A program made the translations under genes and the position numbers. From NCBI RefSeq assembly GCF_039544105.1, contig NZ_BAABLA010000026.1: 64,000 nt of DNA; one strand, written 5' to 3'. The stretch is from Haloechinothrix_A salitolerans (GTDB taxonomy: Bacteria; Actinomycetota; Actinomycetes; Mycobacteriales; Pseudonocardiaceae). The notes below the pieces were generated by a model, which worked only from the letters and a program-made list of their open reading frames with translations, had not been told where the DNA came from and made no database searches. Positions 17,084 through 25,569 of this stretch are shown one piece after another; positions within the stretch are counted from its first letter, which is position 1; each line of letters begins with the position of its first letter.

Positions 17084-17440
17084 TCACTGGGTGCTCACGA
17101 TCGCCTCGTCAACCGAGTCGAAGATGGTGAAGAAGTTGCTGACACCGGTGACTTCCAGTGGCCGGAGCACGACCCGTTCGGTCGTGACAAGGCGGAAGCT
17201 GATACCGCTCGACTTCGCCGACTCCGCGCTGGCGAGCAGAACCGACAGACCCGCGGAACTGAAGAACTTGACGTCGGAGAGGTCGAGGATGACGACCTCG
17301 TTCGGTGGAGACAACACCGACTTCAGCTGCGACTCGAACTCGTCGGCGGTCAACAGGTCGATTTCTCCCGATACCGCGAGCACCACCGTGTGGCCAGGGT
17401 CAACCGTGGTTCGCTTGAACGAGAGCTGCTGCTTCCCCAT
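17084..17440 (-). CDS. STAS-domain anti-sigma factor antagonist
   Basis: A complete 118-residue STAS protein. It shows the strand GEIDLLTADEFESQL, the phosphorylation loop LDLSDVKFFSSAGLSVLL (candidate phospho-serine in FSSAG) and a C-terminal helix. The family releases a sigma factor by binding its anti-sigma kinase. No kinase or sigma gene lies in this window, so the partner is elsewhere. It is convergent to nuoN and preceded by a 349-bp gap. I found no stress-type promoter directly upstream. Confidence 0.9.
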   Translation of the reverse strand: MGKQQLSFKRTTVDPGHTVVLAVSGEIDLLTADEFESQLKSVLSPPNEVVILDLSDVKFFSSAGLSVLLASAESAKSSGISFRLVTTERVVLRPLEVTGVSNFFTIFDSVDEAIVSTQ

Positions 17441-17789
17441 GGATAGCTCCTAACAGCGCAATCGGTCGACGTCCCCAGGTATGGCCAGCCTGCCGCAGTT
17501 CGGCGGCTTGTTCAACCACGTCCGGTAACCAAGCAGAATTCCACGCCAATGGGGTATGTCGTACGGCCTTGCGGGTGAGTCAGTCGAGTGCGTGCCGCGG
17601 TCGCCCGCCGTCGCCACCACCTATCGTGTGTCGGCCCTCGGGTATCCGAACGAGCGTAGCTTCGGCAGGTCAGGTGACGGCTGACTCAAAGGCGCCGCCC
17701 GGTAGAGGCAGCCATACGGCGTTTGCCGTACCCCTCGGCTGGCTACCCGCTATTCGACACGCATTCGACGTCGCGGATCGGGAGAAGCC
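17441..17789. other. Intergenic region between the STAS and ThDP-enzyme genes
   Basis: This 349-bp divergent intergenic region contains no convincing gene. It holds GGGTAT hexamers at 17552-17557 and 17640-17645 without good -35 partners, and the candidate promoter at 17721-17746. Its codon pattern differs from the flanking genes, so I take it as regulatory space. Confidence 0.5.
17721..17746 (+). promoter_or_regulatory. Candidate stress promoter for the ThDP-enzyme operon
   Basis: GTTT, 16 bases, GGCTAC, one mismatch from the sigma B/F consensus. It lies 43 bases before the ATG, which has a GGGAGAAG ribosome site. Confidence 0.4.
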
Positions 17790-19586
17790 ATGCCGAAAAC
17801 GGCAGACTATATCGTGAACCGGCTCCGGGAGTGGGGCGTACACCGCGTGTACGGCTATCCCGGCGACGGCATCAACGGGCTGCTCGGCGCGTTCGACCGC
17901 GCCGAGGGTGACCCGCAGTTCGTGCAGACCCGCCACGAGGAGATGGCGGCGTTCATGGCGTGTGGGCACGCCAAGTTCACCGGCGAGGTCGGGTGCTGCA
18001 TCGCCACCTCGGGGCCGGGCGCGATCCACCTGCTGAACGGCCTTTACGACGCGAAACTCGACCACCAGCCGGTGGTCGCGGTCGTCGGGCAGCAGAAGCG
18101 CATCGCCCAGGGCACCCACTACCAGCAGGAGGTGCACCTGGAGACGCTGTTCTCCGACGTCTCTGAGTTCGTGCAGTCCTGCATGCATCCCGCGCAGGTG
18201 CGCCACGTCATCGACCGTGCGTTCAAAACCGCGCTGACCACGCGGGGTGTGGCGACCATCGTGGTACCAGACGACATCCAGGACGAGGAGGCGCAGCCCG
18301 CGCCACCGAAGACTCACGGGGCGGTCTACTCCAGCGTTGGCTGGAGCCAGCCCCGCGTGCTGCCGAACACCGACGAGCTGCGGCGCGCGGCGACGGTGCT
18401 GAACGAGGGCCATAAGGTCGCGATGCTGGTTGGCCAGGGCGCCGCGCACGCCGAAGCCGAGGTCATCGAGACGGCGGAACTGCTCGGTGCCGGTGTGGCG
18501 AAGGCCCTGCTCGGCAGGGAGGTCCTCGACGATGACCTGCCGTTCGTCACCGGCCCCATCGGCCTGCTCGGCTCGCAGCCCAGCGACGAGATGGTGATGA
18601 ACTGCGACACGCTGTTCATGATCGGCACCAGCTTCCCGTACGCGGAGTGGCTACCGAACGAAGGCGACGCACGCGGTGTCGAGATCGACATCGACGGGCG
18701 CATGATCGGCATCCGCTATCCGATGGACGCCCACGTCGTCGGCGACGCGAAAGAAACGCTGAAGGAACTCATCCCGTTGCTGGAGCGCAAGTCCGACCGC
18801 GGCTGGCGCGAGGACATCGAGGAGAACGTCCGCACCTGGAACCGCATCCTGGATGACAGGGCTGGCCAGAATTTCGAAGGCCTGATCAACCCGCAGGCAG
18901 CAGCGGCGACGCTGTCGCCGCTGCTGCCGGACGACGCGATCGTCACCGCCGACTCCGGCTCGTCGACGAACTGGTGGGCGCGTCACCTGAAGCTGCGCAA
19001 GGGAATGCGCGCGTCGCTGTCGGGCAACCTGGCGACCATGGGCCCCGGGGTGCCGTACGCCATCGCGGCGAAGTTCGCCTACCCGGACCATCCGGTGATC
19101 GCGTTCGTCGGCGACGGCGCGATGCAGATGAACGGCATGAACGAGATGATCACCGTGCAGCGGTATCTGTCGCAGTTGGACCATGGGTCGCCGTTGATCT
19201 TCTGCGTGTTCAACAACCAGGATCTCAACCAGGTCACCTGGGAGCAGCGCGCCATGGCGGGCGACCCGAAGTTCCCCGGCTCGCAGTCGATCCCGGACAT
19301 CCCGTACGCCAAGTACGCAGAGCTGGTAGGGCTGCGCGGCATCTACTGCGAGGACATCGACGGGGTAACCGACGCCTGGCAGCAGGCACTGGCCAGCGAG
19401 GGGCCCGTGGTGCTTGAGTTCAAGGTGGACGCCGAGATCCCACCGCTGCCGCCGCACATCAAGTCCGAACACGGCATGAAGGCGGCCAAGGCGGGCATGA
19501 AGGACTCCGAGAAGATGGGCCTCGCCGCGCGGGGGTTCCGCCAGAAGCTCGCCGAGGTCTATGAGAACCTGCCCGGCCGCGGCTGA
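17790..19586 (+). CDS. Thiamine diphosphate-dependent enzyme (pyruvate oxidase / acetolactate synthase-like)
   Basis: A 598-residue three-domain ThDP enzyme. The catalytic Glu is E50 in QTRHEEMAAF. The central domain follows at about 190-350. The C-terminal ThDP/Mg site is VGDGAMQMNGMNEM with the downstream FNN. The sequence is closest in style to pyruvate oxidase-type proteins, and no acetolactate synthase regulatory subunit adjoins it. Pyruvate decarboxylation to acetate or acetyl phosphate, feeding electrons to flavin or quinone, is the likely but unproven reaction. It heads a three-gene operon with the enolase-superfamily and FAD/Fe-S genes. Confidence 0.85.
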   Translation: MPKTADYIVNRLREWGVHRVYGYPGDGINGLLGAFDRAEGDPQFVQTRHEEMAAFMACGHAKFTGEVGCCIATSGPGAIHLLNGLYDAKLDHQPVVAVVGQQKRIAQGTHYQQEVHLETLFSDVSEFVQSCMHPAQVRHVIDRAFKTALTTRGVATIVVPDDIQDEEAQPAPPKTHGAVYSSVGWSQPRVLPNTDELRRAATVLNEGHKVAMLVGQGAAHAEAEVIETAELLGAGVAKALLGREVLDDDLPFVTGPIGLLGSQPSDEMVMNCDTLFMIGTSFPYAEWLPNEGDARGVEIDIDGRMIGIRYPMDAHVVGDAKETLKELIPLLERKSDRGWREDIEENVRTWNRILDDRAGQNFEGLINPQAAAATLSPLLPDDAIVTADSGSSTNWWARHLKLRKGMRASLSGNLATMGPGVPYAIAAKFAYPDHPVIAFVGDGAMQMNGMNEMITVQRYLSQLDHGSPLIFCVFNNQDLNQVTWEQRAMAGDPKFPGSQSIPDIPYAKYAELVGLRGIYCEDIDGVTDAWQQALASEGPVVLEFKVDAEIPPLPPHIKSEHGMKAAKAGMKDSEKMGLAARGFRQKLAEVYENLPGRG

Positions 19587-19599
19587 GTGAGGCCCGGCG

Positions 19600-20769
19600 A
19601 TGGGCACCCGCGTTACGCGACTGGATACGTCGGTAGCGGCGGCGACCGAGACCCCGATCGACGCGGTCGAGGTACACGCGTTCACGCTGCCCACCGACGG
19701 CCCCGGCGGCGTCGAGCAGGACGGCACCCTGGAGTGGGACAGCACCACCATGGTGCTGGTCGTCCTGCAGGGAGGTGGCGAGCGCGGCATCGGCTACACC
19801 TACGGTGACCTCGCCGTCGCTCCGCTGATCCACGGCACGTTCGCGCCGCTGGCGCTCGGTGCTGACGCGCTCGCGCCACCGTCGTTGTGGCGGCGGCTGC
19901 ACGACGTCCTCCGCAACAAGGGGCGCTCCGGCATCGGCGGGATGGCGCTGTCCGCTGTGGACATCGCGGCGTGGGACCTCAAGGCGCGGCTGCTCGGGTT
20001 GCCGCTGTTCCGTGCGCTGCCGAGCTACCACGACGCGGTGCCGGTGTACGGCTCGGGCGGGTTCACCAACTACTCGACCGAACGGCTAGTCGCGCAGCTC
20101 ACCGGCTGGGTCGAGGACGGCATCGACAGCGTGAAGCTCAAGACGTCGCGCGATCCGGACGACGACCCGCGCAGGCTCACGGCGGTGCGCTCGGCCCTTG
20201 GCGGGGACACGGCGCTGTTCGTCGACGCCAACGGTGCGCTGAGCCGCAAGGACGCGCTGTACTGGGCGCGGCGGTTCGCGCACGACTGGGATGTGCGCTG
20301 GTTGGAGGAGCCGGTCAGCTCGGACGACCGCGCCGGGCTCCGGCTCGTGCGCGACCAGGGGCCAGGCGGGCTGGACATCGCGGCGGGGGAGTACAGCTAC
20401 CTGCTGCGCGACTCCGCCGACCTGATCGAGAGCGGCGCGGTGGACTGCCTGCAGGCCGACGTCACCCGCTGCGGTGGCGTAACGGGGCTACTGGAGATCG
20501 CCGGGCTCTGTGCCGCCGAGCAGGTGCCGCTGTCGGCGCACTGCGCGCCCGCCGCGTCCGCGCACGCGTTCTGCGCCGTGCGGCGGCTGCGGCACCTGGA
20601 GTACTTCCACGACCACGTCCGATTCGAGGACCTGGCGTTCGACGGCGTGCTCACCCCGGACGGCGGCGTGCTGCGGCCCGACCCGGACCGGCCAGGCCTC
20701 GGCCTGACCGTCCGCTGGCCCGACGTCGAGCCGTACCGGGTGTGGGGCCCGGCGGCTGCCGGGACGTGA
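19600..20769 (+). CDS. Enolase-superfamily mandelate racemase/dehydratase-like enzyme
   Basis: A 389-residue protein with the capping domain (1-140) and barrel of the mandelate racemase/muconate lactonising subgroup. Catalytic residues are visible: K179-x-K181 (SVKLK), metal ligands D209 (FVDAN), E236/E237 (WLEEP) and E264 (AAGEYS), and the Asp-His dyad D287 (QADVTRCGG) with H314 (SAHCAP). The reaction is proton abstraction alpha to a carboxylate, so it is probably a sugar-acid dehydratase or racemase. The start ATG lies 13 bp after the previous stop. The downstream FAD/Fe-S gene suggests its hydroxy- or keto-acid product may be oxidised further, which is inference. Confidence 0.87.
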   Translation: MGTRVTRLDTSVAAATETPIDAVEVHAFTLPTDGPGGVEQDGTLEWDSTTMVLVVLQGGGERGIGYTYGDLAVAPLIHGTFAPLALGADALAPPSLWRRLHDVLRNKGRSGIGGMALSAVDIAAWDLKARLLGLPLFRALPSYHDAVPVYGSGGFTNYSTERLVAQLTGWVEDGIDSVKLKTSRDPDDDPRRLTAVRSALGGDTALFVDANGALSRKDALYWARRFAHDWDVRWLEEPVSSDDRAGLRLVRDQGPGGLDIAAGEYSYLLRDSADLIESGAVDCLQADVTRCGGVTGLLEIAGLCAAEQVPLSAHCAPAASAHAFCAVRRLRHLEYFHDHVRFEDLAFDGVLTPDGGVLRPDPDRPGLGLTVRWPDVEPYRVWGPAAAGT

Positions 20770-20824
20770 TCACGCCTGCCGAACGCGACGCGCACCTGAG
20801 CGACACACGAGGAGGACGCGGCTG

Positions 20825-23800
20825 ATGCGCACCAGGGACGTTCCCGCCAAGACCGACACGCGCGTCAGCGGGTCGCCGAGGGGCCAAGTCCGCATCGACG
20901 TCGGCGGGCTGGAACGGGCGCTGACCGACGTCGTCGCGGGCGAGGTGCGTTTCGACACCGCGTCGCTCGCGCTATACGCCAACGACGCCTCGAACTACCG
21001 GCAGGTGCCGATCGGCGTGGTCGTGCCGCGCACGCTGGACGACGTCGTCGCTACCCATCGGGTGTGCCACGACTTCGGCGCGCCGGTGCTGAACCGGGGT
21101 GGCGGCACCAGCCTCTCGGGCGAGACGGTGAACTACGCCGTGGTGCTCGACCACACGAAGTACCTCACCGAGATCGGTGAACTGGATACCGCCGCCCGGA
21201 CGGTGACGTGTGAACCAGGCGTCATCAACGAGCACCTGAACCAGCACACCGGGCGGCACGGGTGGATCTTCGGGCCGGACCCGTCCTCGCACTCGCGGTG
21301 CGCCATTGGCGGCAACATCGGTAACAACTCCTGCGGCGTCCACTCCGTACAGTCCCATTTGTACGGTCCAGGACCACGCACGTCTGACAACGTCGCGGCG
21401 CTCGAAGTCGTCACCTACGACGGGGAACGGTTCTGGGTCGGTACGCACGAGGAATCCGAGCTGGACGAGATCATCGCGGCGGGCGGGCGCAAGGGCGAGA
21501 TCTACGCGCACCTGCGCGACCTGCGCGACCGCTACGCCGACGCCATCCGCGCCGGGTTCCGCGACGTCGCCGACGTGCCGCGTCGGGTGTCCGGCTACAA
21601 CCTGGACGAGCTGCTGCCGGAGAAGGGCTTCAACGTCGCCCGCGCGCTGGTCGGCACCGAGAGCACCTGCGCGACCGTGCTGCGCTCGACGTTGCTGCTC
21701 ACCCCGGCGATGCCGCAGCGCTCGCTGGTAGTGGTGCGCTACGCCGACGTCGTCTCTGCCGCGCGGCACGCCCCGGAGATCGTGTCTGAGTGGGGGCCGA
21801 TCGGGCTGGAGGCGCTCGACGGCGACCTGGTGCGCAGCCAGTTGCGGCAGAACATGCACGTCGACGAGATCGCCGCACTGCCAGGCCCTCGCGAGGGTGC
21901 GTGGCTGCTGGTGCAGTTCGGCGCGGACACCGAGGCGGCGGCGCGGGACACGGCGGAGTCGTTCGTCCGCTGGCTGACGAGGCGCGGCCACGACCGCGAC
22001 GACATCGCGGTGGCGGGTCCCAACGACACCGCGTTGAGCGAAAGTCTGTGGGACGTGCGCGAGGGTGGGCTCGGCGGCACCGCGTTCGCGCACGGTCGGG
22101 ACAACTGGCCCGGCTGGGAGGACTCTGCCGTACCGCCGGAGAAGCTGGGCGACTACCTCGCCGACCTGCGGGCGAAGTACGACGAGTACGGACTCGACGG
22201 CGCGATGTACGGACACTTCGCGGAGGGCTGCGTGCACTCGCGCATCAGCTTTGACCTGCGCACCCGTGGTGGCATCGCCAACTACCGGGCGTTCCTGGAG
22301 GACGCCGCCGACCTGGTGGCCTCCTACGGCGGCAGCCTCTCCGGTGAGCACGGCGACGGTCAGCAGCGCGCCGAACTGCTCGTGAAGCAGTACGGGCCCG
22401 AGCTGGTGCAGGCGATGCGCGAGTTCAAGGCCATCTGGGACCCGGGGTGGAAGATGAACCCGGGCAAGGTGGTCGACCCGTTCCCGCTGGACGAGGACCT
22501 GCGGCTCGGCACGGACTACAACCCGTGGCAGCCGGAGACGGTCTTCGCCTACCCGGAGGAGAACGGCGACTTCTCCCACGCCGGGTTGCGCTGCGTCGGC
22601 ATCGGCAAGTGCCGCGAGTCCGTCGGCAAGCAGGTGATGTGCCCGAGCTACCAGGTCACCAAGGAGGAGAAGCACTCGACGCGCGGGCGGGCGCGGCTGC
22701 TGTTCGAGATGCTGCGGGGCGACGTCGTCACCGACGGCTGGCAGTCGCAGGAGGTCGCCGACTCGCTCGACCTCTGTCTCGCCTGCAAGGGCTGCACCAA
22801 CGACTGCCCGGTCAACGTCGACATCCCCACCTACAAGGCGGAGTTCCGCAGCCACCACTACCGGTCCTGGCGGCGCTGGCGACCCCGGCACGCCTACGCG
22901 TTCGGGCTCATCGACCAGGCGTCCCGGCTGGCGTCGCTGGTGCCGGCGCTGGCCAACGCGGTGACGCAGACGCCAGGCCTGGCGCGGCTGGCGAAGTTCG
23001 CCGGGGGCATCGATCAGCGCAGGCCGTTGCCGAGGTTCGCGCCGATGACGCTGCAGCAGTGGTTCCGGCGCAGGGGCGGCACCCGGAACCCGGCCGGGCG
23101 CCCGGTCGTGCTGTTCCCGGACACGTTCAACAACCACTTCCACACCGACGTCGGCGTGGCGTGCGTCGAGGCGATCGAGGACGCGGGCTGGCGCGTCATC
23201 ATGCCCGAGGGACACGTGTGCTGCGGACGTCCGCTGTACGACTACGGCTTCCTCGGCCTGGCGCGGCGCTACCTGGAACGGGTGCTCGACGCGGTGCGCG
23301 ACTACGTGCGCGACGACGTCCCGATCGTCGGCATGGAGCCGAGCTGCCTCGCGGTGTTCCGCGACGAGCTGGCGCGCATGCTGCCGCACGACGAGGACGC
23401 TCGACGACTTGGCGCCAACGCCTACCACTTCGCGGAGTTCTTCCGCGCGTTCGACGTCCCGGTGCCCCGGATGGCAAAGGCGGCGGGGGAGGCGCGGAAG
23501 GCGCTGCTGTGGGGACACTGCCACCAACACGCCACCGGCGGCATCTTGCCCGAACGTGAGTTGTTGACGTCGATGGGCCTCGACGTCCAGTCGGTCAGCG
23601 GCGGCTGCTGCGGCCTCGCCGGGGCGTGGGGCTTCGAGGACGGCAAGTACGACATCTCGATGGACTGCGGCGAACAGGCGCTGCTGCCCGCAGTGCGCGA
23701 GGCGGACGCGGAGACGCTAGTCGTCGCGGACGGCTTCTCGTGCACCACACAGATCGAGCACGCCGGTACCGGTCGGACGGCGCTGCACACCGGTCAGGTG

Positions 23801-23977
23801 CTCCGCGAGGCGGCGCGCGGTGACGGCGGCGTCGCCGCTGGCGCTGCCGACGTCGGGGCGCGCCCAGCGCCATCACTGCCACGTCGCGTCGTCAAGACCG
23901 CTGGGGCGCTCACCGCGGCGGCTGCCGTGGGTGCGGGCCTCGCCGCGGCGGCCCGCAAGCTCTGGCGCACGGGCTAG
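20825..23977 (+). CDS. FAD-binding and Fe-S dehydrogenase (D-lactate/glycolate dehydrogenase-like), membrane-tailed
   Basis: A 1,050-residue fusion. Residues 60-240 form a VAO/PCMH FAD domain (NRGGGTSLSGETVN, GNIGNNSCGVHS). Residues 290-540 are the FAD-linked oxidase C-terminal domain with HGDGQQRAELL. Residues 600-670 hold 4Fe-4S ligands (CLACKGCTNDCPVN). Residues 770-990 hold two cysteine-rich CCG-like motifs (HVCCGRPLYDYG and GGCCGLAGAWGF). This architecture oxidises D-2-hydroxy acids such as D-lactate and passes electrons to quinone. The last 30 residues are Ala-rich, hydrophobic and then basic, resembling a tail anchor. GAGGAGGA precedes the ATG. Confidence 0.9.
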   Translation: MRTRDVPAKTDTRVSGSPRGQVRIDVGGLERALTDVVAGEVRFDTASLALYANDASNYRQVPIGVVVPRTLDDVVATHRVCHDFGAPVLNRGGGTSLSGETVNYAVVLDHTKYLTEIGELDTAARTVTCEPGVINEHLNQHTGRHGWIFGPDPSSHSRCAIGGNIGNNSCGVHSVQSHLYGPGPRTSDNVAALEVVTYDGERFWVGTHEESELDEIIAAGGRKGEIYAHLRDLRDRYADAIRAGFRDVADVPRRVSGYNLDELLPEKGFNVARALVGTESTCATVLRSTLLLTPAMPQRSLVVVRYADVVSAARHAPEIVSEWGPIGLEALDGDLVRSQLRQNMHVDEIAALPGPREGAWLLVQFGADTEAAARDTAESFVRWLTRRGHDRDDIAVAGPNDTALSESLWDVREGGLGGTAFAHGRDNWPGWEDSAVPPEKLGDYLADLRAKYDEYGLDGAMYGHFAEGCVHSRISFDLRTRGGIANYRAFLEDAADLVASYGGSLSGEHGDGQQRAELLVKQYGPELVQAMREFKAIWDPGWKMNPGKVVDPFPLDEDLRLGTDYNPWQPETVFAYPEENGDFSHAGLRCVGIGKCRESVGKQVMCPSYQVTKEEKHSTRGRARLLFEMLRGDVVTDGWQSQEVADSLDLCLACKGCTNDCPVNVDIPTYKAEFRSHHYRSWRRWRPRHAYAFGLIDQASRLASLVPALANAVTQTPGLARLAKFAGGIDQRRPLPRFAPMTLQQWFRRRGGTRNPAGRPVVLFPDTFNNHFHTDVGVACVEAIEDAGWRVIMPEGHVCCGRPLYDYGFLGLARRYLERVLDAVRDYVRDDVPIVGMEPSCLAVFRDELARMLPHDEDARRLGANAYHFAEFFRAFDVPVPRMAKAAGEARKALLWGHCHQHATGGILPERELLTSMGLDVQSVSGGCCGLAGAWGFEDGKYDISMDCGEQALLPAVREADAETLVVADGFSCTTQIEHAGTGRTALHTGQVLREAARGDGGVAAGAADVGARPAPSLPRRVVKTAGALTAAAAVGAGLAAAARKLWRTG

Positions 23978-24002
23978 CCTCTTGCACACCCGCAGGCCCA
24001 CC

Positions 24003-24830
24003 TCACGGCCTGCGCCAGTCGTGCTCCCCGAGGCGTAGGCCCGCTTCGACGCCCATGAGCATCACGCCGCCGTCGACCGGCAACGACGTCCCGGTGATGT
24101 AGGCGGCCGCCGGGGTGGCGAGGAATGACACCGCCGACGCGACCTCGTTGGCGTCGCCGGTCCGGCCCAGCGGCACGCCGGGACGCTCCTGCTCGCGCGG
24201 ATCGACGTCGTCCTGGCCAGTCATAGGGGTGGAGATCTCACCGGGAGCGACCGAGTTCACCGTGATGCCGTACTCGGCCAGCTCAAGGGCGAGTACCTTC
24301 GTGAGTGCGCCGAGCCCGGCCTTGGCCGCGCTGTAGGCCGCGAAGCCAACGCGGGGTTGGTGCTCGTGCACGCTGGTGATGTTGACGATCCGGCCGCCAT
24401 TGCCGCCGTCGATCATGTGCCGCGCCGCGCGTTGCGTGCACAGGAACGAGCCGTCCAGGTCGACGCCGAGCACGTGGCGCCAGGTGTCGAAGTCGGTGTC
24501 CAGCGCACGCTCGCTCGTAATCGTTCCCGCGTTGTTGACCAGCATGTCCAGTCCACCGAGCTTCTCGGCGAGGGTGTCGATCGCGGCGGTCGCCGTCGGC
24601 AGGTCGGCGAGGTCCATTCGCTCGACGGCGGTTGCTACGCCCTGCTCGCTCGCCTCCCGGGCGGTTTGCTCGGCGCCCTCGGCGTCACGGTGGTAGGTGA
24701 TGCCGACGTCGACGCCGCCACCCGCCAGCGCGACGGCGGTCGCCCGCCCGATACCTGAGTCGGCGCCGGTGACGATGGCGCGCCTCGGGCGCCCTGGTAA
24801 GTCCTGCGGAAGTGGTGCTGGCGTTGTCAT
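24003..24830 (-). CDS. SDR-family oxidoreductase (classical type)
   Basis: A 275-residue classical SDR. It has TGADSGIGRATAVALAGG for NAD(P), NNAG, the Ser of NITSVHEH, and YSAAKAG as the catalytic Tyr-x3-Lys. The C-terminal ITGTSLPVDGG is typical of glucose/3-oxoacyl dehydrogenase relatives. The start ATG lacks a ribosome site but sits nine bases after a stress-type -10 box, so a leaderless mRNA is expected. It is divergent from udgX. Substrate unknown. Confidence 0.88.
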   Translation of the reverse strand: MTTPAPLPQDLPGRPRRAIVTGADSGIGRATAVALAGGGVDVGITYHRDAEGAEQTAREASEQGVATAVERMDLADLPTATAAIDTLAEKLGGLDMLVNNAGTITSERALDTDFDTWRHVLGVDLDGSFLCTQRAARHMIDGGNGGRIVNITSVHEHQPRVGFAAYSAAKAGLGALTKVLALELAEYGITVNSVAPGEISTPMTGQDDVDPREQERPGVPLGRTGDANEVASAVSFLATPAAAYITGTSLPVDGGVMLMGVEAGLRLGEHDWRRP

Positions 24831-24839
24831 ACCGAAGCG

Positions 24840-24865
24840 GTACCCGCCGATGCGCCCGGGTACAC
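24840..24865 (-). promoter_or_regulatory. Sigma B/F-type promoter of the SDR gene, leaderless
   Basis: Minus strand GTGT, 16 bases, GGGTAC (fits GNNT N14-16 GGGTAC). Nine bases separate the -10 box from the ATG at 24830. Confidence 0.55.
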
Positions 24866-24874
24866 CCGTGAGGA

Positions 24875-24900
24875 GGGTGAAAGCGGTCCCGACGGGGTAC
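24875..24900 (+). promoter_or_regulatory. Sigma B/F-type promoter of udgX, leaderless
   Basis: GGGT, 16 bases, GGGTAC. Nine bases separate the -10 box from the udgX ATG at 24910. Another GGGTAC at 24858-24863 lacks a good -35. Confidence 0.5.
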
Positions 24901-24909
24901 TCGTCGGAT

Positions 24910-25566
24910 ATGGCGACCCGGACCACAACGGCGGCGGACTTCTTGCCCGCCCACCGCGACATCGAGAGCCTGCGTACGGCCGCGGCGTCGTGCCAAGGCT
25001 GTGGGCTGTACCAGCACGCCACTCAGACGGTCTTCGGCGACGGCCCGCGCGACGCGAAGCTCGTCGTGGTCGGTGAGCAGCCTGGCGACAAGGAAGACAC
25101 GGCGGGGGAGCCGTTCGTCGGTCCCGCCGGAGCCCTGTTGGGACGGGCGCTGACCGAGGCTGGTATCGACCGCCGTGAGGCGTATGTGACGAACGCCGTG
25201 AAGCATTTCAAGTTCGTCCCGCCGGAACGCGGCAAACGCCGCATACACCAGAAACCTTCGCGCACGGAGGTCGTCGCGTGCCGCCCGTGGCTGGTCGCCG
25301 AGGTGGAGGCGCTGCGGCCCCACCTGGTGCTGTGCCTCGGCGCGACGGCGGCGCAGTCGGTGCTCGGGACGTCGTTCCGCATCACCCAGCAGCGCGGGCA
25401 ACTGCTGGAGTGGGACGTCGACGCCGCGGGTGTCGTGACCGATCCGCCCGCCGTGCTGGCCACGACACACCCGGCGTCGGTGCTGCGTGCCAGGGACGAG
25501 GATCGCAAACGCGCCTACGCGGACCTCGTGGACGACCTCCGGGCGGTCGCGCGAGCGCTGAGCTGA
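24910..25566 (+). CDS. udgX: UdgX-family uracil-DNA binding/glycosylase protein
   Basis: A 218-residue Fe-S uracil-DNA glycosylase superfamily member. C28, C31, C124 and C142 are the likely 4Fe-4S ligands. The active-site motif is GEQPGDKEDTAGEPFVGPAG (about 55-74). The diagnostic UdgX loop KRRIHQ occupies 109-114. In mycobacterial UdgX the His of this loop (here H113) attacks the sugar C1' and traps the protein covalently on the abasic site. The C-terminal TTHPAS motif is also present. The ATG start fits a leaderless transcript. It is convergent with hsp20 three bases away. The role is processing or shielding of uracil in DNA during stress. Confidence 0.93.
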   Translation: MATRTTTAADFLPAHRDIESLRTAAASCQGCGLYQHATQTVFGDGPRDAKLVVVGEQPGDKEDTAGEPFVGPAGALLGRALTEAGIDRREAYVTNAVKHFKFVPPERGKRRIHQKPSRTEVVACRPWLVAEVEALRPHLVLCLGATAAQSVLGTSFRITQQRGQLLEWDVDAAGVVTDPPAVLATTHPASVLRARDEDRKRAYADLVDDLRAVARALS

Positions 25567-25569
25567 CGC

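Noticed and set aside
20972..23530. 852-codon open frame on the minus strand
   Set aside because: It is fully antisense to the FAD/Fe-S dehydrogenase, which has clear motifs. Long antisense frames are expected in GC-rich DNA, and the translation is low-complexity Arg/Val/His-rich sequence.
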